Source: Acinetobacter lanii
GTDB taxonomy: Bacteria; Pseudomonadota; Gammaproteobacteria; Pseudomonadales; Moraxellaceae
Assembly (NCBI RefSeq): GCF_011578285.1
Contig: NZ_CP049916.1
Coordinates: forward strand, 2,418,001 to 2,482,000
DNA: 64,000 nucleotides
Direction: 5' to 3'
In this document: one piece after another, positions 46,719 to 56,830 of the stretch
Layout: each line of letters begins with the position of its first letter
How positions within the stretch are numbered: position 1 is the stretch's first letter
Notes under the pieces: generated by a model
What the model was told of the DNA's origin: nothing
Seen by the model: the letters and a program-made list of their open reading frames with translations, nothing else
Databases searched by the model: none
Made by a program: the position numbers and the translations under genes

Positions 46719-48344
46719 ATGAATAGCTTTAAGATTTCTCTTGCTCAATTCTCTCCACATATCGGCAACATCGAAGCCAATGTTCAAAAAATGATTGAAC
46801 AGGCGAATGCAGCCAAACAACAGAATGCGGATATCATCGTATTTCCTGAATTATCTACACTAGGCTATCCTGCTGAAGATTTATTACTCCGTCCAAGTCT
46901 AAGCAAACGTACGGCTGCTGCCTTCGAACAATTGGCAGCGGTTAAAGACATCGTTTTAGTATTCGGTTTTGTCAATCAAGCTGAAGATGGGCACCGCTAC
47001 AACTCTGCAGCCGTGATGAAAGACGGCCAAGTATTGGGGATTTATAACAAACAAAACTTGCCAAATTACAGCGTGTTCGATGAGAAACGCTACTTCACTG
47101 AAGGTCATCAACACCTTGTTTTTGAATACCTCGGTCATAAGTTTGGTGTACTCATTTGTGAAGATGTCTGGACACTTGAAAGTGTGCAACAACTGGCACA
47201 ACTCAATGTCGAAAGCATTTTGGTCTTGAATGCATCTCCGTATGAAGTGGGCAAACCTCAGCACCGTATTGTGACTCTGAAAGAGTTAGCGAAGCAACTC
47301 AACATCAGCATCGTCTATGCCAACCAAGTGGGTGGTCAGGATGATTTGATCTTTGATGGTACAAGTTTCGTGATTAACAACTCTGGCGAGTTGGCACTTG
47401 AAGCACCCAGCTTTAAAGAAGACGTGTATACCGTTGAATACGACATTCAAAACAAAGCCTATAAAAAAGTTGAAAGCGCATCTGCTTTAGACACCATGGC
47501 TGAAATCTACCAAGCTTTGGTGATGGCAACTCGCGATTACGTTCAACGTTCAGGTTTCCCAGGCGTGATTCTTGGTCTTTCAGGCGGAATTGACTCAGCG
47601 CTTACTTTGGCGATTGCGGTAGATGCCATTGGTGCAGACAAAGTTCAAGCCGTGATGATGCCTTATACCTACACCTCTCAAATCAGTGTAGAAGATGCCA
47701 CTGAACAAGCAAAACGCATGGGGATTACTTTCGGTATTGCTGAAATTCACCCGATCGTAAACAGCTTCATGCAAACCCTTGCACCATTCTTTGGTAACTC
47801 ACCTGCCGATGCAACTGAAGAAAATCTTCAAGCGCGTTCACGCGGCACCTTGCTCATGGGTCTTTCAAACAAATTTGGTAACCTCGTCCTGTCTACGGGT
47901 AACAAGTCTGAACTTTCAGTGGGTTATTGCACGCTGTACGGCGATATGGTCGGTGGCTTTGCGGTTCTTAAAGACGTGTACAAAACCATTGTGTTTGAAT
48001 TGGCGAAATACCGTAACTCATTGGAAGAAATTCCTGTGATTCCTGAACGTGTGATTACTCGTCCACCGTCTGCTGAACTGCGTCCTGATCAAAAAGACCA
48101 AGACTCACTACCTGCTTATGATGTATTGGATGCGATTTTGTATGCATACATCGAAGAAGATCTCAGCCAAGATGACATCATTACCAAAGGCTTTGACCAA
48201 GCTGTGGTCGAGAAAGTGATTAAATTGGTTGATCGCAACGAGTACAAACGTCGCCAAGGCTGTATTGGTCCACGGATTAGTTCTCGTGCCTTTAGTCGTG
48301 AACGCCGTTATCCAATCGTGAATGGATGGAAGCCAGGTGTCTAA
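46719..48344 (+). CDS. nadE: Glutamine-dependent NAD+ synthetase
   Basis: Final step of NAD synthesis: amidates deamido-NAD+ with ammonia taken from glutamine. It is a two-domain fusion. The N-terminal nitrilase-like glutaminase has the catalytic triad E44 (FPELSTLGY), K111 (YNKQNLPNY) and C147 (LICEDVW). The C-terminal ATP-pyrophosphatase domain has the P-loop SGGIDS at 288-293. The 541 residues match the short glutamine-dependent form. ATAGGAC precedes the ATG. It overlaps the next gene by 8-23 bp depending on that gene's start, so they are probably co-transcribed. Confidence 0.96.
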   Translation: MNSFKISLAQFSPHIGNIEANVQKMIEQANAAKQQNADIIVFPELSTLGYPAEDLLLRPSLSKRTAAAFEQLAAVKDIVLVFGFVNQAEDGHRYNSAAVMKDGQVLGIYNKQNLPNYSVFDEKRYFTEGHQHLVFEYLGHKFGVLICEDVWTLESVQQLAQLNVESILVLNASPYEVGKPQHRIVTLKELAKQLNISIVYANQVGGQDDLIFDGTSFVINNSGELALEAPSFKEDVYTVEYDIQNKAYKKVESASALDTMAEIYQALVMATRDYVQRSGFPGVILGLSGGIDSALTLAIAVDAIGADKVQAVMMPYTYTSQISVEDATEQAKRMGITFGIAEIHPIVNSFMQTLAPFFGNSPADATEENLQARSRGTLLMGLSNKFGNLVLSTGNKSELSVGYCTLYGDMVGGFAVLKDVYKTIVFELAKYRNSLEEIPVIPERVITRPPSAELRPDQKDQDSLPAYDVLDAILYAYIEEDLSQDDIITKGFDQAVVEKVIKLVDRNEYKRRQGCIGPRISSRAFSRERRYPIVNGWKPGV

Positions 48345-49362
48345 TCCGACACCCGCTCAACAACTTGCTCAAGCGCTGATGCTTGAGCAAGTTGCTTTTA
48401 TTAAACAACAATTACTCAATACGCATCATAATCAATATCTTAAAAATTTTATTCAGCATCTGTATAGCCAAGCCGATCAAATCCAACTCAAAGACGTGAT
48501 CTTGCTAGAACAACTTCAGCAAGTGGTACAAAAATACGCCTTTGATTTAAATCTCGGGCCTGAGTTACTCGAATTTATAGGGGTCGTAGCACAAAAGGTG
48601 CATCAATACGCTGTCAATAGCACAGTCAGCATTCACGACCTATGCTCAGACCAAGTCTTTGAAGACTGGATCTATAAAATTTTTGAACTCGAACAAGTTC
48701 GCCACTATTTAAAAGACAATTTACAGCACAATCCCAAAGCCCAACTGGTCAGCCTACAACTTGCCAATCAAATTTTAGAAAGCAATACGCCTTGGCTTGA
48801 TCATTTGCGTAAATTGAGCTTAAAGCAGCATGGCATCGGGGCAAAATTAGTCAGCTTTGTTCAAGACCAACAACAAAACATCGAGCTCAAACTTGAACAA
48901 CAGCTTGCACAAGCGCTGCTCAAACAACTTGGGCAGATCATTACCCTATCCAATGCAGAACTGACTGAAATCAGCTTAGAGCTGTGGTCTGACATTAAAA
49001 ACAAAACTTTGGCTGAAGTCTCATCACAAATCCAAGCGCTCGATCTGGAAGATTTCTTTGTGTTGGTCTATGAAACGTGGCGAACGCTCAGACAAATTCC
49101 TTTTATGCAAAGCCTCATTCAAAGTGTCGTCGAAGCGTTCTATGATTATTTCGGGGCATACAGCTTACAAAGCCTACTGCTTGCTGTGGGTATTGAAGAA
49201 AATGACTTATACGAAGAAACAGACCGTTTCGTGCCACATGTTCTTAAAGCATTGGATCAACGTGAGCTTTTAGACGGCATCCTTACAACGTTAATTCAAC
49301 CTTTTTATTCAGCTCTAAACACTGAACAATTGATTGAATCATTTCTGCAAAACAGAAAATAA
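48322..49362 (+). CDS. Hypothetical helical protein translationally coupled to nadE
   Basis: 346 residues, not recognised. It is predicted to be almost wholly helical, is rich in Gln, Leu and Glu, and has no signal peptide, clear membrane helix or known motif. Two starts are possible: ATG 48322 (MDGSQVSNPT), 23 bp inside nadE, or GTG 48337 (VSNPTPAQQ), which has GGAAG close upstream and overlaps by 8 bp. The overlap suggests coupling, but nothing in the sequence shows a role in NAD metabolism. A strong terminator follows. Confidence 0.75.
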   Translation: MDGSQVSNPTPAQQLAQALMLEQVAFIKQQLLNTHHNQYLKNFIQHLYSQADQIQLKDVILLEQLQQVVQKYAFDLNLGPELLEFIGVVAQKVHQYAVNSTVSIHDLCSDQVFEDWIYKIFELEQVRHYLKDNLQHNPKAQLVSLQLANQILESNTPWLDHLRKLSLKQHGIGAKLVSFVQDQQQNIELKLEQQLAQALLKQLGQIITLSNAELTEISLELWSDIKNKTLAEVSSQIQALDLEDFFVLVYETWRTLRQIPFMQSLIQSVVEAFYDYFGAYSLQSLLLAVGIEENDLYEETDRFVPHVLKALDQRELLDGILTTLIQPFYSALNTEQLIESFLQNRK

Positions 49363-49411
49363 GTAAAAAACTCAGCGTCTAACGAACACAGTATTTAACC
49401 CACTCATTTAT

Positions 49412-49441
49412 AAAAAAGCCCAGATCAACTGGGCTTTTTTT
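49412..49441 (+). terminator. Terminator after the nadE unit
   Basis: A-run, GCCCAG-ATCAA-CTGGGC and T-run. It may also end the small minus-strand lipoprotein gene. Confidence 0.9.
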
Positions 49442-49524
49442 ATATGAATATCAGATTCGGCAAGAAGATCGATCTACACCTCAAGCATTGCTTAAGCGCT
49501 ATATTGAAAGCATCAATGCCAAGC

Positions 49525-49662
49525 CTATTTTTTATCTTCATCCATTGAGGTTGGAGATGTAGTTTTATCTTGCTGATGCGTATCTGTGTCGCGTTTCTGA
49601 CATGCACTCAAACCAAGTCCTAAACTTAAAGCCAAAATCAGCATTATATTTGTTTTTTGCAT
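49525..49662 (-). CDS. Tiny predicted lipoprotein (45 residues)
   Basis: A short gene with good signals: GAGGA five bases before the ATG, a hydrophobic signal segment (residues 5-19) and the lipobox LSAC with the acylated Cys at 21. The mature part is only 25 residues, hydrophilic and disordered-looking, rich in Asp, Thr, Gln and Lys (ends MDEDKK). It lies alone between convergent signals, with the nadE-unit terminator downstream and a tRNA gene upstream on the same strand. Small entericidin-like or LptM-like lipoproteins have a similar form, but I cannot assign it to either. Confidence 0.6.
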   Translation of the reverse strand: MQKTNIMLILALSLGLGLSACQKRDTDTHQQDKTTSPTSMDEDKK

Positions 49663-49821
49663 AACTTCCTCTGTAGCATAAAATTCAATCAAGTATTCAG
49701 CATAAAGAAATTAAGAAAAAAGCGGTGCAAAATTTTATTATGGCTTTGTAATTTTTAGCGCAGCAAGCGAGAACTGATACTTCATTTAAAATTAATGGAT
49801 TGATCCATCTTTTTCAGGCAC

Positions 49822-49853
49822 AAAAAAAAAGAGACCATGCGGTGAGCATGGTC
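49822..49853 (-). terminator. Terminator of the first tRNA-Met gene
   Basis: On the minus strand AGACCATGC-TCAC-GCATGGTCT is followed by a run of nine T, starting about 9 bp after the tRNA 3' end. Confidence 0.9.
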
Positions 49854-49861
49854 TATAAAAA

Positions 49862-49938
49862 TGGTGGCTATGACGAGACTTGAACTTGTGACCCCCGCAT
49901 TATGAGTGCGGTGCTCTAACCAACTGAGCTACATAGCC
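49862..49938 (-). tRNA. tRNA-Met (CAT), elongator type
   Basis: 77 nt with encoded CCA. The acceptor stem is GGCTATG/CATAGCC, the D arm contains AGCTCAGTTGG, the anticodon stem-loop CCGCACTCATAATGCGG carries CAT, and the T arm contains GTTCAAGTC. It is close to E. coli metT, so elongator Met is preferred over the lysidine-modified tRNA-Ile2. Confidence 0.95.
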
Positions 49939-50752
49939 GTAAACTGTGGAGGCATTATCTAAATTTCTTGAAGGGTCGTCAAGCATTGCAAACCTCTTAT
50001 GCTCACGCTTTAAGCAAATTCGTCACAAATGTGTATTTTTAATACATTTTTCAAGGTTTTTAATGTTATTTTTTATTATCGATACTTAAAAAATAGCACG
50101 ACCTTAGGTTAATCTTCGCAAAATATTGAGCCTCAGCGATATGTTTTTAACTTTTAATGGCTGTCAAATGAATCAGTCGCCTCTTTGTCAATTAGAAAGC
50201 TGTGCGCATGGATGTTGTTCAATGGATTAATCATCAAACATAGATGTGTATGCAATAAAAAAAGAAGCTTAGCTCAACTCAACCGTTCTGAACAAAAATT
50301 AGTAAATATTGAAAAGATCTAAGACGTACGAAGATTCGTAATTGCTCAGCTCAATAGCATTAACCTATATTGTGCAAAACGACAATTGAATAAATACAAG
50401 ATTAAACAACTTCAATCTCAAATCTTCAGTGGACAGGAAAATTCTGAGACCTTAAACGTTTATGCAAGGCATTTATCCCAAGATCAAAATTCTACTCAGC
50501 AGATTCGGTGTAAATAAATAACAAGATCGTTTTACTTCATCAATTGGCAGTAAAATTTATCTTAAAAAGATGAGAATAGATTAAAAGCTTCTCTTAAATA
50601 CATATCAGTACTGATCATCTATAACTCAAGGAACGAGTTATCACTCTGCGTTTGACAAATCTCGCAGTGAATCAGAGAAGAATTTATGACCAATTCGATT
50701 GGCACATGTATTAGATTGGATTCACTGTTTTATTTTTAATTATTCTACAGAT
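49939..50752. other. Spacer between the two tRNA-Met genes
   Basis: About 810 bp with no intact recognisable gene. A possible decayed coding stretch lies at 50212-50517. The sequence just upstream of each tRNA is similar (GTAAACTGTGG and ATTATCTA on the plus strand), which is consistent with duplication of the tRNA unit. Confidence 0.5.
50212..50517 (+). pseudogene. Possible gene remnant with an in-frame stop
   Basis: ATG 50212 opens 36 codons to a TAA at 50320-50322. The same frame then stays open for 64 more codons to the TAA at 50515-50517. Read through, it gives about 101 residues rich in Gln, Lys, Asn and Ser (AQLNRSEQKLVNIEK; KYKIKQLQSQIFSG) of a coiled-coil-like character. There is no strong ribosome-binding site and no family recognised. 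It could equally be a chance open stretch. Confidence 0.2.
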
Positions 50753-50782
50753 AAAAAAAGACCTCACTAGTGAGTGAGGTCT
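50753..50782 (-). terminator. Terminator of the second tRNA-Met gene
   Basis: AGACCTCAC-...-GTGAGGTCT followed on the minus strand by a run of T. It has the same placement as the terminator of the first copy but a different stem sequence. Confidence 0.9.
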
Positions 50783-50789
50783 ATAAAAA

Positions 50790-50866
50790 TGGTGGCTATG
50801 ACGAGACTTGAACTTGTGACCCCCGCATTATGAGTGCGGTGCTCTAACCAACTGAGCTACATAGCC
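50790..50866 (-). tRNA. tRNA-Met (CAT), elongator type, second copy
   Basis: Identical over all 77 nt to the copy 928 bp to the left. It is the upstream one of the pair on the minus strand, downstream of rnpB. Confidence 0.95.
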
Positions 50867-50940
50867 GTAAACTGTGGGCGCATTATCTACTTGATTATGA
50901 TATTCGTCAAGTGATTTACGCACTGTTTGATCAAATTTTG

Positions 50941-51321
<381 letters not shown>

Positions 51322-51348
51322 AGGTGCGCATAGTAACAAACTTTAGAG

Positions 51349-52135
<787 letters not shown>

Positions 52136-52243
52136 CTAGTTTAACAAAAACTTGTTTCATAACGAAATGTAGTTGCATTTGAAATCGCTTCACCTCACGC
52201 CAAGTTTAGGGCAAAATATGAGGAATCTTGGAATATTCGTATT

Positions 52244-52720
52244 ATGTCGAAAAATATTGTCGTGAAAAAAAATAATGGTGGCACCATTGCGCAAAACAAA
52301 CGCGCTCGTCACGATTATTTTATTGAAGAAAAATTCGAAGCGGGTTTGTCTTTGCAAGGGTGGGAAGTCAAATCCCTACGTGCAGGTCGAATGACCATTA
52401 CAGAAAGTTATATTATTTTTAAAAATAATGAAGCCTTTTTATTTGGCGCGCAAGTTCAGCCATTATTGACTGCATCAAGTCATGTGGTGCCTGAATCCAC
52501 CCGTACTCGTAAATTACTGTTGTCTCGTCGTGAGTTAGAAAAGTTACAGGGTGCGATTAACCAAAAAGGCTACACTTGTGTACCGCTTGCGTGTTACTGG
52601 AAAGGTCGCTTGGTCAAAATTGAAATTGCTTTGGTAAAAGGTAAGCAACTTCATGACAAACGTGCCACTGAAAAAGACCGTGATTGGCAACGCGACAAGG
52701 CGCGTATTTTTCATAAATAA
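52244..52720 (+). CDS. smpB: SsrA-binding protein SmpB
   Basis: Binds tmRNA and delivers it to stalled ribosomes for trans-translation. 158 residues. Conserved features: [29 protein letters not shown], the GRMTITESY loop, and a basic C-terminal tail [21 protein letters not shown] that enters the mRNA channel. It is monocistronic with a terminator before the convergent gene. tmRNA itself is not in this window. Confidence 0.97.
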   Translation: MSKNIVVKKNNGGTIAQNKRARHDYFIEEKFEAGLSLQGWEVKSLRAGRMTITESYIIFKNNEAFLFGAQVQPLLTASSHVVPESTRTRKLLLSRRELEKLQGAINQKGYTCVPLACYWKGRLVKIEIALVKGKQLHDKRATEKDRDWQRDKARIFHK

Positions 52721-52738
52721 GTCTTAGTCAGATGTCGC

Positions 52739-52779
52739 AAAAAAATCGCCGATTGTAATAGCAATTCGGCGGTTTTTTT
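52739..52779 (+). terminator. Terminator between smpB and the convergent secreted-protein gene
   Basis: ATCGCCGATTG / CAATTCGGCGGT stem with one bulge and flanking A and T runs; probably bidirectional. Confidence 0.75.
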
Positions 52780-52795
52780 ATTAATGATTTTTAAA

Positions 52796-54352
52796 TTAGC
52801 AGAACTTTAAAGAACCATAACAGTTAGACACCACTTCTTGGTTGCCCAGCTTTTGATTGGTCAATTTAAAATACACCGGATTTGAAGCAGATGCAGTATT
52901 CAAATCTGCCACAATTTTAGAGGTTAAAGGATTGTCTGCTAATAGACTCACAATCGCTGCGATACTGGTTGCTTGTGCCTGTGGTTTATTCACATAATTT
53001 GGCGTTAAAGTTTGGGTCACACGTTGAGCCACCTGTCCTAAAATATTGTCATCTAATACAATGGGATTGGTGACATTCAAATGCCCCAATTCAACCGGTT
53101 TCGCAAATGACATCCACCAACCTGGCTGTGCAACATCGGTATTTTTAGAAATATTGGCTAAACTGGATTTAGTCGCATCGCTTGCATCCACAAAAGCACC
53201 CGGCCAAAGCAGAGCAATATCTTGTACAGATAGATAGCCCCCTGTACCCGTTAGTGGAATGTTATGAAACATGCTCAACGACTGCTCAAAATCAATCTTC
53301 ATATTTAGATTGGTAATTGCAGAATCCTGTCCCATTTTAAATTTAGCGGTATCTTTGAGCAGCGTGATCAATCCACAACCACGACCACTGACTTTATTAC
53401 AGTTTAAATCCACTTCAAGCACATCGTTGGTAAATAAACTTGATGGATACTCCCCGGCTGAATCCGCCGCAATTGGAATTTTATTGATCACGGTACGAAT
53501 ATCATTCACAGTCGCTTTGGTTTGACGCACACCATTAATGGTAAATGGATTGATATTAAAGTTAGTTGAAACAGAAGGCACCGTAATCCCTGTAGATGCA
53601 GATGAAGATGGCTTACTGACAAAGTTAATATCGGTGTCTGCAAGTAAACAGGTCCCCAAAACACCTGCACATAGTCGTGCTACACCACCCAATTGTTGAT
53701 TTTGAGTGAGACCGAAGGTGGTTTGTGCAGTTTTGGCCGTACCTGTCGTACCCGCAACGCGCATAAAACCACTTAAGTTTTGAATACCATCTGTGCTACT
53801 CGGGTTAGAAGTGTTGTTTAACCCTGTAGACAACAAGGCATTGATACTTTCTGCACTCAGCCTAAAGCCCTTCACTTCACGTGTAGATGCAGAATTTGGG
53901 TTAACGATGGCAAATTCGATAAAGGGATTACTTAACACCGCACTTTTTGACGGACGTCCGTTGTTATAGATCGGGTTGCCATTGGTGTCATAGGAATCAG
54001 GTAGACCCGAAAGTGATAAGTTTTTAATGTCAATATCACAGCCCCCTGTCCCATTGATCCCGCCACAGCCCAATTGTAGATTGGCAATATTGGCATTCAA
54101 TTCCATTTCGGCTTCTAAACCTAATTTATAGAATCCCACATTGTTTGAACCACTGATATTTTTCATGGGATTGGTGGAATCTGTAGGTGCCAAGTAGCTC
54201 AAACTCATCAATGCTTGACCATTGACATTAGACAGCTCATTATCCGTCAAACTTTGCATATTCGAACTTTGGGCAAGACAATAGCTAGATAATCCCATTG
54301 TCATTGGGATCAAGATACTGCATAGACCTATCGGCCGTTTAGAGATCATCAT
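52796..54352 (-). CDS. Secreted/outer-surface protein, DUF6160-like, paralog 1
   Basis: 518 residues with a signal peptide (about 1-28, ending YCLAQ). After it comes LTDNELSNVNGQALMSL (35-51), then GFYKLGLEAEMELNANI and LQLGCGGINGTGGCDIDI, and the protein ends in CYGSLKFC. The same signature blocks occur in the neighbouring gene at 54675, so they are paralogs. Acinetobacter proteins of this type are annotated as DUF6160 or as putative pilus (Fil) components; I cannot confirm a role in filaments. Two adjacent ATG codons follow GGAGAG. The paired Cys residues suggest disulfides in the periplasm or outside the cell. Confidence 0.75.
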   Translation of the reverse strand: MMISKRPIGLCSILIPMTMGLSSYCLAQSSNMQSLTDNELSNVNGQALMSLSYLAPTDSTNPMKNISGSNNVGFYKLGLEAEMELNANIANLQLGCGGINGTGGCDIDIKNLSLSGLPDSYDTNGNPIYNNGRPSKSAVLSNPFIEFAIVNPNSASTREVKGFRLSAESINALLSTGLNNTSNPSSTDGIQNLSGFMRVAGTTGTAKTAQTTFGLTQNQQLGGVARLCAGVLGTCLLADTDINFVSKPSSSASTGITVPSVSTNFNINPFTINGVRQTKATVNDIRTVINKIPIAADSAGEYPSSLFTNDVLEVDLNCNKVSGRGCGLITLLKDTAKFKMGQDSAITNLNMKIDFEQSLSMFHNIPLTGTGGYLSVQDIALLWPGAFVDASDATKSSLANISKNTDVAQPGWWMSFAKPVELGHLNVTNPIVLDDNILGQVAQRVTQTLTPNYVNKPQAQATSIAAIVSLLADNPLTSKIVADLNTASASNPVYFKLTNQKLGNQEVVSNCYGSLKFC

Positions 54353-54617
54353 GTCTCTCCATACTATTTTATTTTTTATATTGCTTATTCCTTAAGCATC
54401 TTTATTATTAACAGCTCTGCATAAAAAGCTCAATTTGATTAATTGTTAATCAATATTTTTTAAAACTGTGATCTACCCTTCACGCACTTAAAAAATTACA
54501 TTAAGCACTTGTTTTATAAATTTTTTTATATTTATTTATCTCTTTTTTTTACACATGCTTTTCCGACCAATGGACATTCTGATTTTAAAATGGATCAGCT
54601 TATTGCACCAAACGGTC
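54353..54617. other. AT-rich spacer between the two secreted-protein paralogs
   Basis: Carries the 5' region of paralog 1. No gene is visible, and the open frames here lack start signals. Confidence 0.45.
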
Positions 54618-54646
54618 ATAAAAAAACCTCCATGAGTGGAGGTTTT
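54618..54646 (-). terminator. Terminator of secreted-protein paralog 2
   Basis: AAAACCTCCA-...-TGGAGGTTTT followed by T on the minus strand, just past the stop at 54675. The two paralogs are therefore separate transcription units. Confidence 0.8.
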
Positions 54647-54674
54647 GAAAATAAGGCAAAGTCTAAAAACAAGA

Positions 54675-55964
54675 TTAACAGAATTTCAAATTGCCATAGC
54701 AGTTCGGGGCAAAGCTTTGTTTGGAAAGTTGTAGATCTTTCAGTGGAAAATTCAAAGAAGTATTGGGTAGATTGACATTACCCACAGTCAAAGCATCTCC
54801 AAACAAGCAATTTAACAAATTACAGGTAGGTGGATTATTGGTAATGTAATTACTGATCGGGTTCACCACTTGCTTCAATACATCATTGGTCACTTGAATT
54901 TGATCAGTTGGCGTCACATCACCAATATCAATCGCATCGTCAAAGGCTAACCACCAGCCTTGATTAGCTGCAGCATCAGCTTTAGGCCACCAAATCTGTT
55001 GATTTTGTAGCGACAAGGACATTGGATTATTCACATTCAGTTTATGTACATAACCTAGATTTTCATCTACGGTAATATTGGCTTTTAACCCGGTAATATT
55101 ACCATCCACAACTTTTTGTAGTTTGAGTAAACCTAATGAGATATTTAAAGCTGCTTGTAAATCCCCAGTGAAATCTAACTGATGAATATTGGCATAACCA
55201 TCCAGTTTAACTGTAGACATACGCGTGCCATTTACGGTTGTACCATTCAAAAAGATGTCCGCCTGTGCAGACTTTAAATTAAGGCTATAGTTGTTAGATT
55301 GGAAACCAAGCGATGGACACACTACAATGAATACACAGGCCTTTACTTTACCGTCAATGGTCATGCCAGTATCGTTATACGTCATGGTTCTAGCAGCCGT
55401 AGATGCCTTCCCTGTTGACGGATTAATCTTCATATAGCCACTTAGGCTATTGATACCATTGGCTTTCGCACTGTTTTCATCACCTAAAGTTAATAAGCCG
55501 AGTGCTTTCTCTGCACTCAAACGCATACCCACAACTTCACGGGTTGACGCTTTTTCAGGGTTTTTAATGGCAAATTCAATAAAAGGATTGGTTAATTTTG
55601 CTGATGAACTTGCTCGTCCAGTATTGGTATCCGCAGCACCACTCAAGCTCAGATTATCGATATCAATATCACAACCATTGGCACCATTCACCCCCCCACA
55701 GCCGAGTTGCAGCTTTTTAATATTGGCATTCAGTTCTAAATCTGCTTCCATGCCAAGCTTATAAAAACCAATGCCTTTACCTGCCATTTTATTGTCTGTA
55801 TCAGTAGGCGAAATAAAGGTTAGACTCATCAACGACTGACCCGTGACATCAGATAACTCAGTGTCTGACATCGCTTTAAGCTGATCTGAAGCATGTGATA
55901 ATACAGCGCTCAATCCAAGCGGAACACATAAACTTAGACACTGCATCGATCTTTTTAACAACAT
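54675..55964 (-). CDS. Secreted/outer-surface protein, DUF6160-like, paralog 2
   Basis: 429 residues from ATG 55964 (a TTG three codons upstream sits against the GGAG site). It has a signal peptide ending near LSHASD, then MSDTELSDVTGQSLMSL, GFYKLGMEADLELNANI, LQLGCGGVNGANGCDIDI and the C-terminal CYGNLKFC, all shared with paralog 1. NPFIEFAI and STREVVGMRLSAE are also shared. It is about 90 residues shorter, mainly in the middle. The duplication looks old because identity is confined to blocks. Function is unknown; attachment or pilus-related is a guess from annotation habits. Confidence 0.75.
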   Translation of the reverse strand: MLLKRSMQCLSLCVPLGLSAVLSHASDQLKAMSDTELSDVTGQSLMSLTFISPTDTDNKMAGKGIGFYKLGMEADLELNANIKKLQLGCGGVNGANGCDIDIDNLSLSGAADTNTGRASSSAKLTNPFIEFAIKNPEKASTREVVGMRLSAEKALGLLTLGDENSAKANGINSLSGYMKINPSTGKASTAARTMTYNDTGMTIDGKVKACVFIVVCPSLGFQSNNYSLNLKSAQADIFLNGTTVNGTRMSTVKLDGYANIHQLDFTGDLQAALNISLGLLKLQKVVDGNITGLKANITVDENLGYVHKLNVNNPMSLSLQNQQIWWPKADAAANQGWWLAFDDAIDIGDVTPTDQIQVTNDVLKQVVNPISNYITNNPPTCNLLNCLFGDALTVGNVNLPNTSLNFPLKDLQLSKQSFAPNCYGNLKFC

Positions 55965-56111
55965 AACACTCAAACTCCAATTCTTATTTTTTTGGCTCTT
56001 TTATCGCGTGTTCATGTCCATGAACTGATGAGAAGCTGGTTATTATTCTATACAACAGCAATGAATGGTAGATAAATGTGCAATACATCACAATTATATT
56101 GTAATAAGATA

Positions 56112-56143
56112 CAAAAAAACCACGCCTTAATTGAGTCGTGGTT
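56112..56143 (-). terminator. Terminator downstream of the flavodoxin-family gene
   Basis: AACCACG-...-CGTGGTT with a T run on the minus strand, about 90 bp past the stop at 56234. Confidence 0.6.
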
Positions 56144-56233
56144 AGATCGGTTTTTATTCAAATTACGTGACTAATGGTCTACTGCTTTAACCAACATTAA
56201 ATAAGTTATTTAATCGAAGAAATGGCTCAAGCC

Positions 56234-56791
56234 TTAGTTTGGATGCATTTTTTGAATCAAGCCCGCAATGTATTCACCAAACCAAATCGCTGTGTCTAAA
56301 TCCCCTTGCGGCGGCGTGATCTCGACCGGCGCATTATCTGATTGGGTCATTAAACCAAGGCTACTCGACAAGCGGTTTAAATCCGTGTCTGCATGTCCTG
56401 TGGTCATCAGCGGTAACCCTGTCCATAACATCCCATGTTGCATCGCGAACAAATTGATTTGTTGCAGTACAGAGAGTTTGTCTCCACTCAGGCCACCCGA
56501 ATTGGTAAAGCCTGCAGCAAGTTTGCCTTGCCAATCACGATTTTTCCAACGCTTAGAGCTTGAGTCCATAAACATTTTAAATGGACCACTGACGCTACCC
56601 ATATAGGTTGGGCTACCAAACACAATCGCATCGGCTTGATCCAACAGCTCCCAATCAATCTGTTCGATCGACATACTATGCACAGTCATTTTGAGCTTAG
56701 ATGCCCCTTGAGCAATGTACTGCGCTACTTTAGCGGTATGACCATAAGGACTGTGATAAACGATAGCAAGAGACTTAGAAGAATCAGACAT
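56234..56791 (-). CDS. Flavodoxin-family NAD(P)H-dependent oxidoreductase, WrbA-like
   Basis: 185 residues from ATG 56791 (MSDSSKSLAIVYHS); a TTG six codons upstream is less likely. The FMN phosphate loop is YHSPYGHTAKVA, followed by the flavodoxin-fold GSPTYMGSVSGPFKMFMD and AAGFTNSGGLSGDK. These match the FMN-binding quinone reductase group around WrbA, but the C-terminal half diverges. It may reduce quinones by two electrons; partner and substrate are not shown. It lies 39 bp from pgeF on the same strand and may share its transcript. Confidence 0.8.
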   Translation of the reverse strand: MSDSSKSLAIVYHSPYGHTAKVAQYIAQGASKLKMTVHSMSIEQIDWELLDQADAIVFGSPTYMGSVSGPFKMFMDSSSKRWKNRDWQGKLAAGFTNSGGLSGDKLSVLQQINLFAMQHGMLWTGLPLMTTGHADTDLNRLSSSLGLMTQSDNAPVEITPPQGDLDTAIWFGEYIAGLIQKMHPN

Positions 56792-56830
56792 AACAAAACA
56801 AATTGACAATGTGTCAGTAGTTTACCTTAA

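Noticed and set aside
49862-49938. tRNA-Ile2 (lysidine-modified CAT) as identity of the tRNA genes
   Set aside because: Acceptor stem and arms are close to E. coli elongator metT; tRNA-Ile2 has a different acceptor sequence.
50168-50230. 20-codon Cys-rich frame (MNQSPLCQLESCAHGCCSMD)
   Set aside because: Four Cys are striking, but there is no clear ribosome-binding site, no neighbour that explains it, and the length is within chance.
54509-54775. Plus-strand 88-codon frame overlapping the end of secreted-protein paralog 2
   Set aside because: It runs through that gene's terminator hairpin and has no start signal.
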